This document shows positions 16,804 through 25,790 of a stretch of 64,000 bases of DNA, one piece after another. The notes under the pieces were generated by a model that searched no databases, was not told the origin of the DNA, and saw only the letters and a program-made list of their open reading frames with translations. Source of the DNA: an uncultured Clostridia bacterium (GTDB lineage Bacteria > Bacillota > Clostridia > Oscillospirales > Ruminococcaceae); the NCBI GenBank assembly GCA_947166275.1, contig CAMVDP010000003.1:62001-126000 (forward strand), in the 5' to 3' direction. The stretch's first letter is position 1, and every line of letters starts with the position of its first letter. A program made the position numbers and the translations under genes.

Positions 16804-19155
16804 TTACTTTTTGAAAAGCTTCGCGAAAAAGCCTTTCTTTTCGGGCTTTTCGCCGGTGTCATCATTTGTTTTTCTGTCTTCCGAGGGGCGGTACGCGTCG
16901 CAGTATTCACCGTACTCATCATAGTCGATGTCCCCGGAAAGAGCCTCCGCCAGCGAGCGACGTTCGAGCTCGTCACCGGTGTCCTCAAGCAGGTATGTGT
17001 ATACACGCTTCGGCTTCGGTATCCTGAATCCCTCGATGCCGTTCTCAAGCAGCTTTTCGAGTCCGTCGCCCATTTTCGCGGCTATCTCATCGTTCATTGT
17101 ATCATAGTATTCCTTGCAGCGGATATTGTATTCCTCGGCGGGGTCATCACCGGCTATCGCTGTCAGATGTATACTCTCACGCAGCCACGATGAAAACTCA
17201 AGGAACTCGCTCCACTGCATGTTTATGACTGCCGCGATGTATTCGGTCTGTTTTTCGTCAACGGCATCCTTGCCGTAGAGCTTCACGGCTTCCTCGTATT
17301 TCTCGGGATACATTTCCTGCCAGTGAGTAGGCTTTTTCTCGCCGTTAAGGTATTTTGTGCGCACGGAGAATACCGCGTCGCGTATCGACTCGCCTATCAT
17401 AGTGAATTTCAGCAGCCGCACGCGCTCGTCGAGCGTCTTGCCCTGCGATATCTTCTGTATGCGCGCTACCTCCTTGACCACGGTCTTATCGGTTATCTCT
17501 TCCGTTGTCGGCTCGGGGTATTTATGCGAGGGTATCAGCCGTTTGAGCTTGTGTATCGTCATTATCTTCTCGTCGAGAGACACGAACAGCCTGCTCTGAC
17601 CCGGGTCGCCCTGTCTTGCGGCACGCCCGCGTAGCTGGTCATTTATGCGTGCGCTCTCCGCGAGGAAGGTACCTATCGCGTAAAGTCCGCCTGCCGCGAC
17701 CGCTTCATCGCGATGTGCTTCGTCAGAACCTCCGAGCTTAATGTCGACTCCGCGTCCTGCCATGTTCGTCGAGACTGTCACCATGCCCGGCATACCCGCC
17801 ATTTTGATTATCTCTGCCTCGGCTTCATCGTTCCGGGCGTTGAGCACGTTATGCGGTATGCCTTCCTCGTTCAGCAGTGCCGAGAGCTTCTCGCTCTGTG
17901 CTATGTCAGCGGTGCCTATCAGCACGGGCTGGTTTTTGTCGTGAGCCGTCTTGACCTCGCGCACCACCGCGGCGAGCTTGCTGCTCTCGTCGTAGTACAC
18001 TGCCATGGGCAGGTCGGTGCGTTGTGAGGGAGTGTTGGGTTCGACCTGCTTCACCACCAGCCCGTAAAGCTCGTCAAACTCGTCTGCAGCGGTCACAGCT
18101 GTGCCGGTCATGCCGGAGATGAGTCGGTACTGCCGCAGGAAGAACTGTATCGGTATGCTTCCCATGATCGCACCGCGCTCGGAGACTTTAAGTCCGTGCT
18201 TCAGCTCCACCGCCGGCTGCAGCAGTCCGCGGAAGCAGCGGTTTTCGGCGGCTCTGCCGGTGAATGTGTCGATAATGCGTATCTGTCCGTCCTTCACGAT
18301 GTAGTCCTTGCCTTCAGTAAGTACGTACAGCGCGCCGAGTGAGTCATTGAGACGCGTCAGCAGTTCATTGTTTTCTTCATCGTATATATTCTCGATGCCG
18401 AAGTACTCCTCCGCCTTTTCCTCACCCGCATGAGTAAGGTACGCGGAGTGTGTGCCCTCGTCAGTTTCGTAGTCTCCCTCGCCCAGCGTTTTCGCGAACC
18501 CGAACACCCGCGGAAGCTCCTTATCCTCCGCGACATCCATGACTCCCGCGGCTATCAGCGGTATGCGCGCTTCATCTATCAACAGCGAGTCCGCTTCGTC
18601 TATTATCGCTCGTATATTACCGAGTCCGCCCGGGCATACAGCTTCGTCTGGCGAGAACACCAGAAAGTCCCGCAGAAAGTCAAAGCCGCACTCCTTCACG
18701 GTGGAGTACAGTACGTCCGCTTTATACGCGGCGCGGCGCTCGTCATGAGTGGACTTCTCCGTTATATACGCTGTGGTCACGCCGAGCAGGTCATATACCG
18801 GCTTCATCCACTCTCTGTCACGCTTGGCAAGGTAGTCGTTGAACGTGAGTATGTGTACCTGTTCTCCCCTGAAGTGCGACAGGCATGCCGCGAATACAGC
18901 TGCTATCGTCTTGCCCTCACCTGTGGCGAGCTCGACGGCGTTCTCGTCATCGAGGTATGCGCCTGCGATCACCTGAGTGTCGAATGGCGTTACTCCGAGA
19001 CCTTTCTCTACCGCGAGATAAACTGCCGCAAAGGCTGCCTCGGGGTCATCTCCGCCTGCTGCCTTACTTTTCAGCTCGTCTATCGTACCGTTTTCCGCAG
19101 CTTCTTTCACACGTGCGGCGAAATCGTGCGGCTTTTTGTCAAATCCTTTTATCAT
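16804..19155 (-). CDS. secA2: Accessory SecA-like ATPase (SecA2 type)
   Basis: A second SecA, 783 residues, over 100 shorter than the housekeeping copy. Walker A is ATGEGKTIAA, Walker B IIDEADSLLIDEA, and the ISGMTGTAVTA, STNMAGRGVDIKLGG and QLRGRAARQGDPG motifs of the motor domains are intact, so it should be an active ATPase. The C-terminal helical region is shortened and the protein ends in a basic KPEKKGFFAKLFKK tail without a zinc motif. Known SecA2 proteins export a small subset of substrates, with or without SecY2. No secY2, accessory Sec or glycosylation genes are nearby. It heads an operon with mnmE and addB. Confidence 0.85.
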   Translation of the reverse strand: MIKGFDKKPHDFAARVKEAAENGTIDELKSKAAGGDDPEAAFAAVYLAVEKGLGVTPFDTQVIAGAYLDDENAVELATGEGKTIAAVFAACLSHFRGEQVHILTFNDYLAKRDREWMKPVYDLLGVTTAYITEKSTHDERRAAYKADVLYSTVKECGFDFLRDFLVFSPDEAVCPGGLGNIRAIIDEADSLLIDEARIPLIAAGVMDVAEDKELPRVFGFAKTLGEGDYETDEGTHSAYLTHAGEEKAEEYFGIENIYDEENNELLTRLNDSLGALYVLTEGKDYIVKDGQIRIIDTFTGRAAENRCFRGLLQPAVELKHGLKVSERGAIMGSIPIQFFLRQYRLISGMTGTAVTAADEFDELYGLVVKQVEPNTPSQRTDLPMAVYYDESSKLAAVVREVKTAHDKNQPVLIGTADIAQSEKLSALLNEEGIPHNVLNARNDEAEAEIIKMAGMPGMVTVSTNMAGRGVDIKLGGSDEAHRDEAVAAGGLYAIGTFLAESARINDQLRGRAARQGDPGQSRLFVSLDEKIMTIHKLKRLIPSHKYPEPTTEEITDKTVVKEVARIQKISQGKTLDERVRLLKFTMIGESIRDAVFSVRTKYLNGEKKPTHWQEMYPEKYEEAVKLYGKDAVDEKQTEYIAAVINMQWSEFLEFSSWLRESIHLTAIAGDDPAEEYNIRCKEYYDTMNDEIAAKMGDGLEKLLENGIEGFRIPKPKRVYTYLLEDTGDELERRSLAEALSGDIDYDEYGEYCDAYRPSEDRKTNDDTGEKPEKKGFFAKLFKK

Positions 19156-19227
19156 GTTGTGCGATCCTTGGTCATATATTTATTTACAGCGGAAAAACGC
19201 GGTTTCCGCCACAAAACACCAACATAA

Positions 19228-19256
19228 ATTATAACACAAAAATGCGCCAAAATCAA
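19228..19256 (-). promoter_or_regulatory. Promoter of the secA2-mnmE-addB operon
   Basis: Minus strand TTGATT, 17-bp spacer, TATAAT with TG extension. The leader of about 70 bases contains a small hairpin GCGGAAA/TTTCCGC. Confidence 0.85.
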
Positions 19257-19265
19257 CAAAACCTA

Positions 19266-19294
19266 TTGATTATTTTTAAAAAATATGCGATAAT
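19266..19294 (+). promoter_or_regulatory. Promoter of glmU
   Basis: TTGATT, 17-bp spacer, GATAAT with TG extension. The -35 boxes of this and the divergent secA2 promoter lie only 9 bases apart, so the two may compete or share a regulator. Confidence 0.75.
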
Positions 19295-19326
19295 AAGATA
19301 GCTAAACTCTTCAGGGAGGGAAAACA

Positions 19327-20712
19327 ATGAGTTACAGTGCAATAATTCTTGCGGCAGGCGACGGCAAAAGAATGAAGACGTCGAAGCCTAAAGTGATGTG
19401 TGAAGTGCTCGGCGACCCGATGATAGGCTGGGTCATTGACAGCGTACGCGGCGCGGGCATAAGTGATGAAGATATAGGCGTGGTGGTAGGAAACGGCGCG
19501 GAGACGGTCAGGGAGTACCTTGCAAAGCTCGGCAGCTTCCGCACTTTCATGCAGACAGAGCGTAAAGGCACCGGCCATGCGGTCATGCAGGCTTCGGAGA
19601 TGCTTAAGGACGGCGACAACGTACTCGTTATGTGCGGCGATGCGCCGTTCGTGGACAGCGACGTCCTGATGTCAGCTCTCAACGAGCATACCCACCGCCG
19701 CAACGATGTGACCGTTGTGACCGCGGATCTGCCTGATCCCGGAAGCTACGGCAGGATTCAGCGTGACGCGAACGGCGCGTTTGTAGGCATAGTCGAGAAA
19801 AAGGACTGTACGCTCGTACAGCTCGGGATAACCGAGATAAACTCCGGAGTGTACTGGTTCAGCGCGGAGGCGCTCAAAGCGGCACTTCCGAAGCTGGCTG
19901 CCGAAAACGCGGCAGGGGAATACTATCTTACCGATACCATAGGCATAATACGCGAGGCTGGCGGCAAGACAGGCACTTTCACCGCCGAGGACACCGATAT
20001 CGTGCTTGGTGCCAACGACCGTTCCGACCTGCTCCAGCTCAACATAATAGCGAAGATGCGCATTATGGCGGAGCACATGAACGAGGGCGTGGAATTCGTA
20101 TCCACCGACGGCATCATAATCGGCAGGAACATAAAGATCGGGCGCGATACGCTGATACTGCCGGGTACGATACTGCGCGGCAATACCGTTATCGGCGAGA
20201 ACTGCATCATCGGTCCGAACTCGCTTATCGAGAACTGTACCATCGGCAGCGGCGTAACGCTCAATTCCGTGCAGGCTTATGATTCGCGCATCGGTGACCG
20301 TGTCAAGGCGGGACCGTTCGTACAGCTGCGCCCCGGCACGGTGCTCCATGACGGCGTGAAGATCGGAGATTTCGTGGAGATCAAGAATTCGGAGATAGGC
20401 GTGAACACCGCGGTGGCACACCTTACATATCTCGGTGACAGCGATGTCGGCAAGGGCGTGAATTTCGGCTGCGGCTGCGTGACCGCGAATTATGACGGCA
20501 TCAACAAGTTCCGCACGAAGATAGGTGACAACGCGTTCATCGGCTGCAACACCAATCTGATAGCTCCCGTGGAGGTAGGCGAGAATGCCACCACCGCCGC
20601 GGGCTCGACGATAACGAAGAACGTACCGCCGAACAGTCTTGCGATAGAGCGCGGTGAGACCGCCATCAAGGAGAACTGGGAAAAGAATTTCAAACGTAAG
20701 AAGAAGGCATGA
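19327..20712 (+). CDS. glmU: Bifunctional GlmU (uridyltransferase / acetyltransferase)
   Basis: Makes UDP-N-acetylglucosamine for peptidoglycan: acetylates glucosamine-1-phosphate, then transfers UMP. The N-terminal nucleotidyltransferase has LAAGDGKRMKTSKPKVM and the GTGHAVMQA and CGDAPFVDSD motifs; the C-terminal left-handed beta-helix shows hexapeptide repeats from about residue 255 (IGRNIKIGRDTLILPGTI) and the KIGDFVEIKNSEIG and YLGDSDVG acetyltransferase loops. Length 461 is typical. GGAGGG precedes ATG. prs, its usual Firmicute neighbour, is not here; instead two CPBP proteases follow in the same direction. Confidence 0.97.
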   Translation: MSYSAIILAAGDGKRMKTSKPKVMCEVLGDPMIGWVIDSVRGAGISDEDIGVVVGNGAETVREYLAKLGSFRTFMQTERKGTGHAVMQASEMLKDGDNVLVMCGDAPFVDSDVLMSALNEHTHRRNDVTVVTADLPDPGSYGRIQRDANGAFVGIVEKKDCTLVQLGITEINSGVYWFSAEALKAALPKLAAENAAGEYYLTDTIGIIREAGGKTGTFTAEDTDIVLGANDRSDLLQLNIIAKMRIMAEHMNEGVEFVSTDGIIIGRNIKIGRDTLILPGTILRGNTVIGENCIIGPNSLIENCTIGSGVTLNSVQAYDSRIGDRVKAGPFVQLRPGTVLHDGVKIGDFVEIKNSEIGVNTAVAHLTYLGDSDVGKGVNFGCGCVTANYDGINKFRTKIGDNAFIGCNTNLIAPVEVGENATTAAGSTITKNVPPNSLAIERGETAIKENWEKNFKRKKKA

Positions 20713-20728
20713 GTGCCGGAGGTGTTCC

Positions 20729-21793
20729 ATGGAGGAAAAAAGTATAGCTGCCGCTGATGCCGGAGTGGACATACTGCCGCAGTACAAGAAGACCGCGTTT
20801 CTCGTCAGCACATATTTTATGCTCATACTGGTACTGAGGTATGTTGCCGTGCTGATCATTTCGGCGTTCGTCTCCGGCTTCCGTGACAGCCTTCAGTATG
20901 ATATCCTGTATATACTCGAGCTCACGATATCCGGATTATTCCTTCAGGTGTTGCCTTCGGTGCTCGGTGCGTTCATGTTCGGGTATATCGGCAAGAATTC
21001 GCGCGGCATACGGTGCCTTTACACTGTTCCGAAAAGCAACAGACGCGCGATAAGCGACGTGACCGCGGTGTACGGCATCGGCCAGGTATTCAACCTCTTA
21101 ACCATAATCGTCATCTACTTTATAACGAGCAAGGCTGATTTCATTCGCAGGCTCAACACTGTCGCAGAGTCCAGCCCCGGTATTGCCGGCGCATGGTTCA
21201 TGTTTTTCATGCTTGTCGTGATCGCTCCCGTGTTCGAGGAATTTATTTTCCGCGGAGTGATACTCAACGCGCTCAGACCCTATGGAATGGGGTTCGCTGT
21301 GTTTGTGTCCGGCATTTCGTTCGGGCTTTATCACGGTAATTTCCAGCAGTGCTTCTTTACTGCGGCTTGCGGTATTGCCATGGCGTATATCGCCTATGTC
21401 ACGAACTCTGTACTGCCGACCACGATAATACACGCTATAATGAACTCTCTGGCGGGAATAATACAGCTTCTTATAGTTACCGATCCCGTGCAGAAATACA
21501 TCATCCACGGCGACGGTTCGGAGATACCCGACAGTGAGATGCTGTGGGTCGCGGTCTATGGCATCTACATGATCTGCCTGGTGATATTCATCGCTGTAAG
21601 CATAATCATGGCGGTGATCAAGCTGAAACAGGTCCTCCGCCACAGACAGCCGAAGGTGTGGGGCGAGGTATCCAACAAGCGTAAGACGGCAATACTTCTG
21701 ACTACTGTTCCCGCTCTTATTGCGATCGTGATGCTTGTCGATGTTTTCGGCGGCTTCAGCGTCACGCTTTTGAAGAGCGTTTTCGGAGTCTGA
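20729..21793 (+). CDS. CPBP-family intramembrane glutamic protease (first copy)
   Basis: 354 residues with about eight membrane helices. The CPBP (Abi, CAAX protease) motifs are present: EEFIFRG, the FGLYHGN helix, and HAIMN near the end of the core. The family includes eukaryotic Rce1, and bacterial members are linked to bacteriocin immunity or protein processing. ATG 20729 has GGAGG six bases upstream, which rejects the longer in-frame version. It starts 16 bases after glmU and lies 4 bases before a second CPBP gene. Substrate unknown. Confidence 0.85.
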   Translation: MEEKSIAAADAGVDILPQYKKTAFLVSTYFMLILVLRYVAVLIISAFVSGFRDSLQYDILYILELTISGLFLQVLPSVLGAFMFGYIGKNSRGIRCLYTVPKSNRRAISDVTAVYGIGQVFNLLTIIVIYFITSKADFIRRLNTVAESSPGIAGAWFMFFMLVVIAPVFEEFIFRGVILNALRPYGMGFAVFVSGISFGLYHGNFQQCFFTAACGIAMAYIAYVTNSVLPTTIIHAIMNSLAGIIQLLIVTDPVQKYIIHGDGSEIPDSEMLWVAVYGIYMICLVIFIAVSIIMAVIKLKQVLRHRQPKVWGEVSNKRKTAILLTTVPALIAIVMLVDVFGGFSVTLLKSVFGV

Positions 21794-21797
21794 TAAT

Positions 21798-22811
21798 ATG
21801 AACGGAAATGAGACCAATACCGCGGAGCTGAAATGGCTCGGGTATAAATACGGGATATCGGCGGCGGTGCTGGTGCTCAATTCGGAGATCGTCGCCTATC
21901 TGCTCGGAACGATCATATATACGGCGGCAGCATTTCTGCCGAATGCTGCGGAGCTTACCACCAAAGCGACAGACGCAGGGTATATCGTGTATATGATCTA
22001 TAACGAGATAGCGTCATATCTGGTACCCATTCTGGTCATGGGGTTTCTGTTCGCGCAGGACAGAAAGCTTGAGCGAGGCGTGCCGGTTTTTGAGGAAACA
22101 GGCGGGTACAAGCGCTTCTTCGGCGACTCGATCCTGCTTTATTTCGCCGGGTGGTTTGTGGCATCGAGTCTTACAACGCTGAAGACTGTCATCTCGGAAC
22201 AGCTCAACCGCTTTTTCGGGATCCCGGAGACCCAGAATGCGTTCGCGCGAAGCGAACCGCTGGATCTCACCATGTATATTACTTTTATGGTGTGCATCTG
22301 CTTCATCGCGCCTGTATGTGAGGAGCTGCTGTACCGCGGTATACTGCTGCGTCCGCTTCGTAAATACAGTGACTCCGCCGCAGCGATGATAACCTCGCTT
22401 TTGTTCGCGCTTGCGCACATGAACTTTGACCAGATCCCGTACACCTTCGCGTTAGGTTATTTTCTTGCGGTGATGGCTATACGCTCGGACACCGTTATAG
22501 TTCCGATGATCTTTCACGTTTTCAACAATTTGATGGCGGCATTCACGACCCACATGCCGGATACCTTCGGAAGCGCGGAGGCGGACGCGTTTTTCGGGGC
22601 GTTCAGGGAAACCGTTGAATTTGTGCAGAACATATCATATTTTATCTCGATACCTGTTGCGCTGGCAGTGGTGATACTGAAGATGCTGCGGCTGAAGAAC
22701 AACAGTGGGATACCGCTTAAAAAGCAGTTCGCGGAGATACTGTTCAACCCCGTATTTCTTATCTCTGTCGTCCTGATACTCGGTATAACTGTCACAAGAC
22801 TTTACTCATAA
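21798..22811 (+). CDS. CPBP-family intramembrane glutamic protease (second copy)
   Basis: 337 residues, about eight membrane helices. Motifs are EELLYRG, LFALAHMNFDQ and HVFNNLM, so the proposed catalytic Glu and His residues are kept. It is related to the preceding gene but clearly diverged; the pair probably arose by an old tandem duplication and shares the glmU transcript. A strong hairpin follows. Function is unknown, with the same possibilities as the first copy. Confidence 0.85.
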   Translation: MNGNETNTAELKWLGYKYGISAAVLVLNSEIVAYLLGTIIYTAAAFLPNAAELTTKATDAGYIVYMIYNEIASYLVPILVMGFLFAQDRKLERGVPVFEETGGYKRFFGDSILLYFAGWFVASSLTTLKTVISEQLNRFFGIPETQNAFARSEPLDLTMYITFMVCICFIAPVCEELLYRGILLRPLRKYSDSAAAMITSLLFALAHMNFDQIPYTFALGYFLAVMAIRSDTVIVPMIFHVFNNLMAAFTTHMPDTFGSAEADAFFGAFRETVEFVQNISYFISIPVALAVVILKMLRLKNNSGIPLKKQFAEILFNPVFLISVVLILGITVTRLYS

Positions 22812-22823
22812 AAAGACAACAAC

Positions 22824-22858
22824 AGCCGGCTGCCTGTAATGGGCAGCCGGCTCTTTGT
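22824..22858. terminator. Terminator after the CPBP pair
   Basis: 11-bp perfect stem AGCCGGCTGCC/GGCAGCCGGCT with a 7-base loop, then CTTTGTTA. It may serve both the plus-strand genes and the convergent zinc-ribbon operon. Confidence 0.8.
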
Positions 22859-22879
22859 TATCGTTTGTCGGTACATCGG

Positions 22880-23121
22880 TCATGGATCCTTGTCCGGGAA
22901 GACTTCCCTGAAGACATCGGCGGCATAGCTCTCGGCGAATTTACGCAGGTCCGAATCACTGAATTTCATGCGCTGCTCCGCCTCAAAGCGGATACGCTCC
23001 TCACGTTAGGCTCTCTCGGAGCTTGCGGCGGCAGCTTTTGCCGGGTCCTCGGGTCCGTAGGCTCGAGCGCCGTGCATGCCATTGATACCGCGATACAGGC
23101 GGCTGTTACACGTTTGACCAT
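22880..23121 (-). pseudogene. Decayed small lipoprotein-like gene
   Basis: Four bases after the zinc-ribbon gene stop, an ATG opens MVKRVTAACIAVSMACTALE, which looks like a lipoprotein signal (SMAC). This frame soon becomes unlike protein, while a shifted frame reads PEDPAKAAAASSERA, then a stop codon (TAA), then a convincing charged helical end from REERIRFEAEQRM to FPDKDP before TGA. The total length is not a multiple of three. One frameshift and one nonsense codon would explain it. Sequencing error is the alternative. No known family recognised. Confidence 0.5.
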
Positions 23122-23125
23122 GGTA

Positions 23126-23884
23126 TCACTTCCTCGTCGCGTTCGCCGGCACTCTCGACATGATGTAGTTCAGAACGAAGTCAAAGTCCGATTTGTCGGC
23201 ATATACCTGGTTGTGGTCGAGCCCCGCGTTGACGTATATCGTCTGGCGGCCTCTTTTTGCCTTCACAAGCGTTACACTCGGGAAGTCGGTACGCATTGAT
23301 GTGCGTATCAACAGACCCGCAACGATAGGCTGTGCGATAAGCCCGACAGTCAACGCTCGTATGGATATTGACTGCATCAGCTCGGCAAATTTGAGCGACC
23401 TGTCGATCTGTATGTGGTTTATACCAGTCTCATCCATTTCGAACAGCACGCAGTATTTCCAACCCGCGATCGCTGCGTATATGAAATACCCGATGAAGCT
23501 GAAGACTACCACGCCCACAGCGATTATCGCAAATACTTTTACGATCCCGATGACATCTTCGAATTCAAAGTCGCCGGCAAACAGCCCCATAAGTATCACG
23601 ATCGCCAGCGTTATGCCCGCTGAGAGAAGCATGACCTTTATCAGTGTTATCAGTATCGTCGGGTTTTTCATAAGCTTGAATTCGTATGCCCAGCGATAAA
23701 CTCCGTCCGGGCACAGATAAATATTCTCTGTTATGCGCCTGCCCTCGATCGCTACTCCGGCGGGGGCGGGCTGCGGTGCGTCCGGGAATGCCGGCATCGG
23801 TGCGCCGCCATGCGTTTTTTCTCCGCATTCGGGACAGAAACGTGCAGTATCGTCGAGCTGTGTTCCGCAGTTTGAACAGAACAT
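23126..23884 (-). CDS. Zinc-ribbon membrane protein
   Basis: 252 residues. It opens with a zinc ribbon, CSNCGTQLDDTARFCPECGEK (two CxxC knuckles), then a Pro-rich linker, a short soluble part, and two membrane segments (about residues 85-110 and 120-150). A soluble domain of about 100 residues follows, with a C-terminal NYIMSRVPAN. ATG 23884 is chosen since GGAGG sits eight bases upstream; a GTG three codons earlier overlaps that box. Proteins with this layout are common in Clostridia and lack an assigned role. It follows the histidine kinase by 60 bases in the same direction. Confidence 0.75.
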   Translation of the reverse strand: MFCSNCGTQLDDTARFCPECGEKTHGGAPMPAFPDAPQPAPAGVAIEGRRITENIYLCPDGVYRWAYEFKLMKNPTILITLIKVMLLSAGITLAIVILMGLFAGDFEFEDVIGIVKVFAIIAVGVVVFSFIGYFIYAAIAGWKYCVLFEMDETGINHIQIDRSLKFAELMQSISIRALTVGLIAQPIVAGLLIRTSMRTDFPSVTLVKAKRGRQTIYVNAGLDHNQVYADKSDFDFVLNYIMSRVPANATRK

Positions 23885-23944
23885 ATCATACACCTCCGTT
23901 TTATCTGATGTGATCCGTGGCGAAGCAGGTGCTCCGCAGTCTGT

Positions 23945-25240
23945 TTACAGCTTTACCGTGATCGTAAGGCTGCTGCCGTCTTTGCTCACAGCGTCTATCC
24001 TGCCGCCGTGAGTCTGCACTACGGACTGTGCCATCGATAGTCCGATGCCGTAGCCGGGAGTGTCGCTGCTGTGAGAGGAGTCACCGCGCCTGAATCTGTC
24101 GAACAGTTCATGGTGAGGCCCTTTTTCGATATCCTCGGCAGTGTTCTCCGAAACAAGCGTGATGCGCCTTCCTTTGCGCGAGAGAGAGAACATGATGCTG
24201 CCGCCTTCCGGTGTGTATTTCACGGCGTTATCAGCAAGTATCGAGAAGAGCTTCGCGATCAGGCTCTTATCACCCTTGTAGGTGATATCCGGCTGAATGT
24301 CGGTTGAAAAAGCGATGCCGCGGCGTTCCGCTATCATCGAGAACGGGTCGAGTATCTCGGCGAGCGTTTCGGACATCGGGAATGCTTCACGTTCGGGCTG
24401 TGTGCCGCCTTCGTCCATTCTCGCGAGCGCGACCAGCTCTCTCGTGAGCCCTGAAAGCCGTTCGGTCTGCGCGGTTATGCCCTTTGTCCACTTGCTTTCG
24501 CCCTGCTCGGCTTCGATCACCTCGGTGCAGGTGGCTATTACCGTAAGCGGCGTTTTAAGCTCGTGTCCGGCATCGGTGATGAATTTTTTCTGCTTTTCGT
24601 AGCTCTCTGCCATGGGGCGCACCGCCGCGCCGGAGAACACCACCACAAGCACGGCTATGCCTGCTGTCGCGCCAACCGATACCAACAGTGAGTTCAGAAG
24701 GAAGTTGCTGACGGATATCAGTGCGCGGGAGCGGTCTACGAATATGCAGAGACTGCTGTCCTCGCCGCGCTGTATAAGATATCGCAGAGTACCCTCATAT
24801 CCCGATACCACGCCTGACAGATACAGCCGCTGCGCCATGGTGCGCGCATCCTCGTCCTTTACGCCTGCTATCCTGCTGGTATCGGAGGACAACGGAGTCC
24901 CGTCACTGTTCAGCGTGACGGTGAAGAAACGAGTTTCGTACGGTGTCTCCACGGTGAACATGCCGCGATCCGGAAACGGCATACGCGGGAAGCCCCGGTC
25001 TGTGTCTTCCGGTACGTTATCGGGCTTGTCGGGCGGCGGTTCGTTTCCCGTGACCATATCCGGACGCATAAGAGCCTGGAACGTACCGCCGTTCTCCGCG
25101 AGCAGCTCAAGCAGCGCATCAGCCTCTCTGTCCGAATTCATAACGTTCACCGTGTTCATCACAGTTACGATGACAGCAAGAACGGCTATGACAGATATCA
25201 TAGCCGTAATAATGAAGCTTCTTTTGAGTTTCTTTATCAT
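23945..25240 (-). CDS. Sensor histidine kinase (orphan)
   Basis: 431 residues: membrane segment (10-30), extracellular sensor (about 35-180, with a Pro-rich loop), second membrane segment (185-205), then the kinase. The phosphoacceptor is His226 in AGHELKTPLT. The ATPase domain has LADNAVKYTPEGG (N box) and GYGIGLSMAQ (G2 box); the G1 box DxGxG is replaced by ENTAEDIEKG, as in some subfamilies. No HAMP domain is obvious. No response regulator gene is adjacent, so its partner is elsewhere. It lies 25 bases after the UreI-like gene in the same operon. Confidence 0.9.
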   Translation of the reverse strand: MIKKLKRSFIITAMISVIAVLAVIVTVMNTVNVMNSDREADALLELLAENGGTFQALMRPDMVTGNEPPPDKPDNVPEDTDRGFPRMPFPDRGMFTVETPYETRFFTVTLNSDGTPLSSDTSRIAGVKDEDARTMAQRLYLSGVVSGYEGTLRYLIQRGEDSSLCIFVDRSRALISVSNFLLNSLLVSVGATAGIAVLVVVFSGAAVRPMAESYEKQKKFITDAGHELKTPLTVIATCTEVIEAEQGESKWTKGITAQTERLSGLTRELVALARMDEGGTQPEREAFPMSETLAEILDPFSMIAERRGIAFSTDIQPDITYKGDKSLIAKLFSILADNAVKYTPEGGSIMFSLSRKGRRITLVSENTAEDIEKGPHHELFDRFRRGDSSHSSDTPGYGIGLSMAQSVVQTHGGRIDAVSKDGSSLTITVKL

Positions 25241-25265
25241 ACCGGGTCTCCGTATCTTTTATCAG

Positions 25266-25769
25266 TTACCATGCAGCGAGAAGCATCATCACTCCCGGAA
25301 CCCATGCCGTGACCACGCCCTCGGCGATCTGCAGCACCGGTACGAGCTTTCCGGTGTCTTTTTTCAGCAGCGCCAGCAGTGATGTTCCCCAGAGCAGAGC
25401 CCACAGATACCATATCACTGCCCAGCGTATATCGGGCGTGATGCCGAGAGCGGCACATCCCGTGATGCCTTCCACCGTGCCGAATATCCCCGCGTTCACG
25501 GCTACGAACACCGAGAATATGTGGAACGGTCTGTCATCAAGCCCGAAGATGTCTACGACTGCGACGAACAGGTATGTGAAGCAGAACAGCAGACCTGTTC
25601 CCGCCGCGTACCAGTTTCCCTGTATCAGGCCGAGTACGTTTATTATGAGCGACAGCCCGCCGGTGAAGATGTTCATTACTGCGGCAGAGCGCGGCGGCAC
25701 CTTCATCAGGGTACAGGCTCCGTTATTTATCAGGACTATGCCGACGAACAGCAGGCACACTCCAAGCAT
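25266..25769 (-). CDS. AmiS/UreI-family transporter
   Basis: 167 residues with six membrane helices, the layout of AmiS/UreI proteins. UreI of Helicobacter is a proton-gated urea channel, and AmiS sits with amidases; both carry small amides. The N-terminus MLGVCLLFVGIVLINNG and the segment YLWALLWGTSLLAL agree with the family. No urease or amidase gene is present in the window, so the substrate may be urea, a short-chain amide, or something else. It sits 21 bases after the EAL protein gene and just before a histidine kinase, which suggests linkage to signalling. Confidence 0.75.
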   Translation of the reverse strand: MLGVCLLFVGIVLINNGACTLMKVPPRSAAVMNIFTGGLSLIINVLGLIQGNWYAAGTGLLFCFTYLFVAVVDIFGLDDRPFHIFSVFVAVNAGIFGTVEGITGCAALGITPDIRWAVIWYLWALLWGTSLLALLKKDTGKLVPVLQIAEGVVTAWVPGVMMLLAAW

Positions 25770-25790
25770 TTTCGGTCACTCCTTACAGGT

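Noticed and set aside
16804-19155. SecA2 as a pseudogene or truncated duplicate of secA
   Set aside because: All ATPase motifs are intact, the frame is open and the sequence is well diverged, so it is a functional paralogue.
22865-23299. Plus-strand frame of 144 residues opposite the decayed gene
   Set aside because: It lacks a ribosome binding site and lies antisense to the zinc-ribbon gene and its coding-like remnant.
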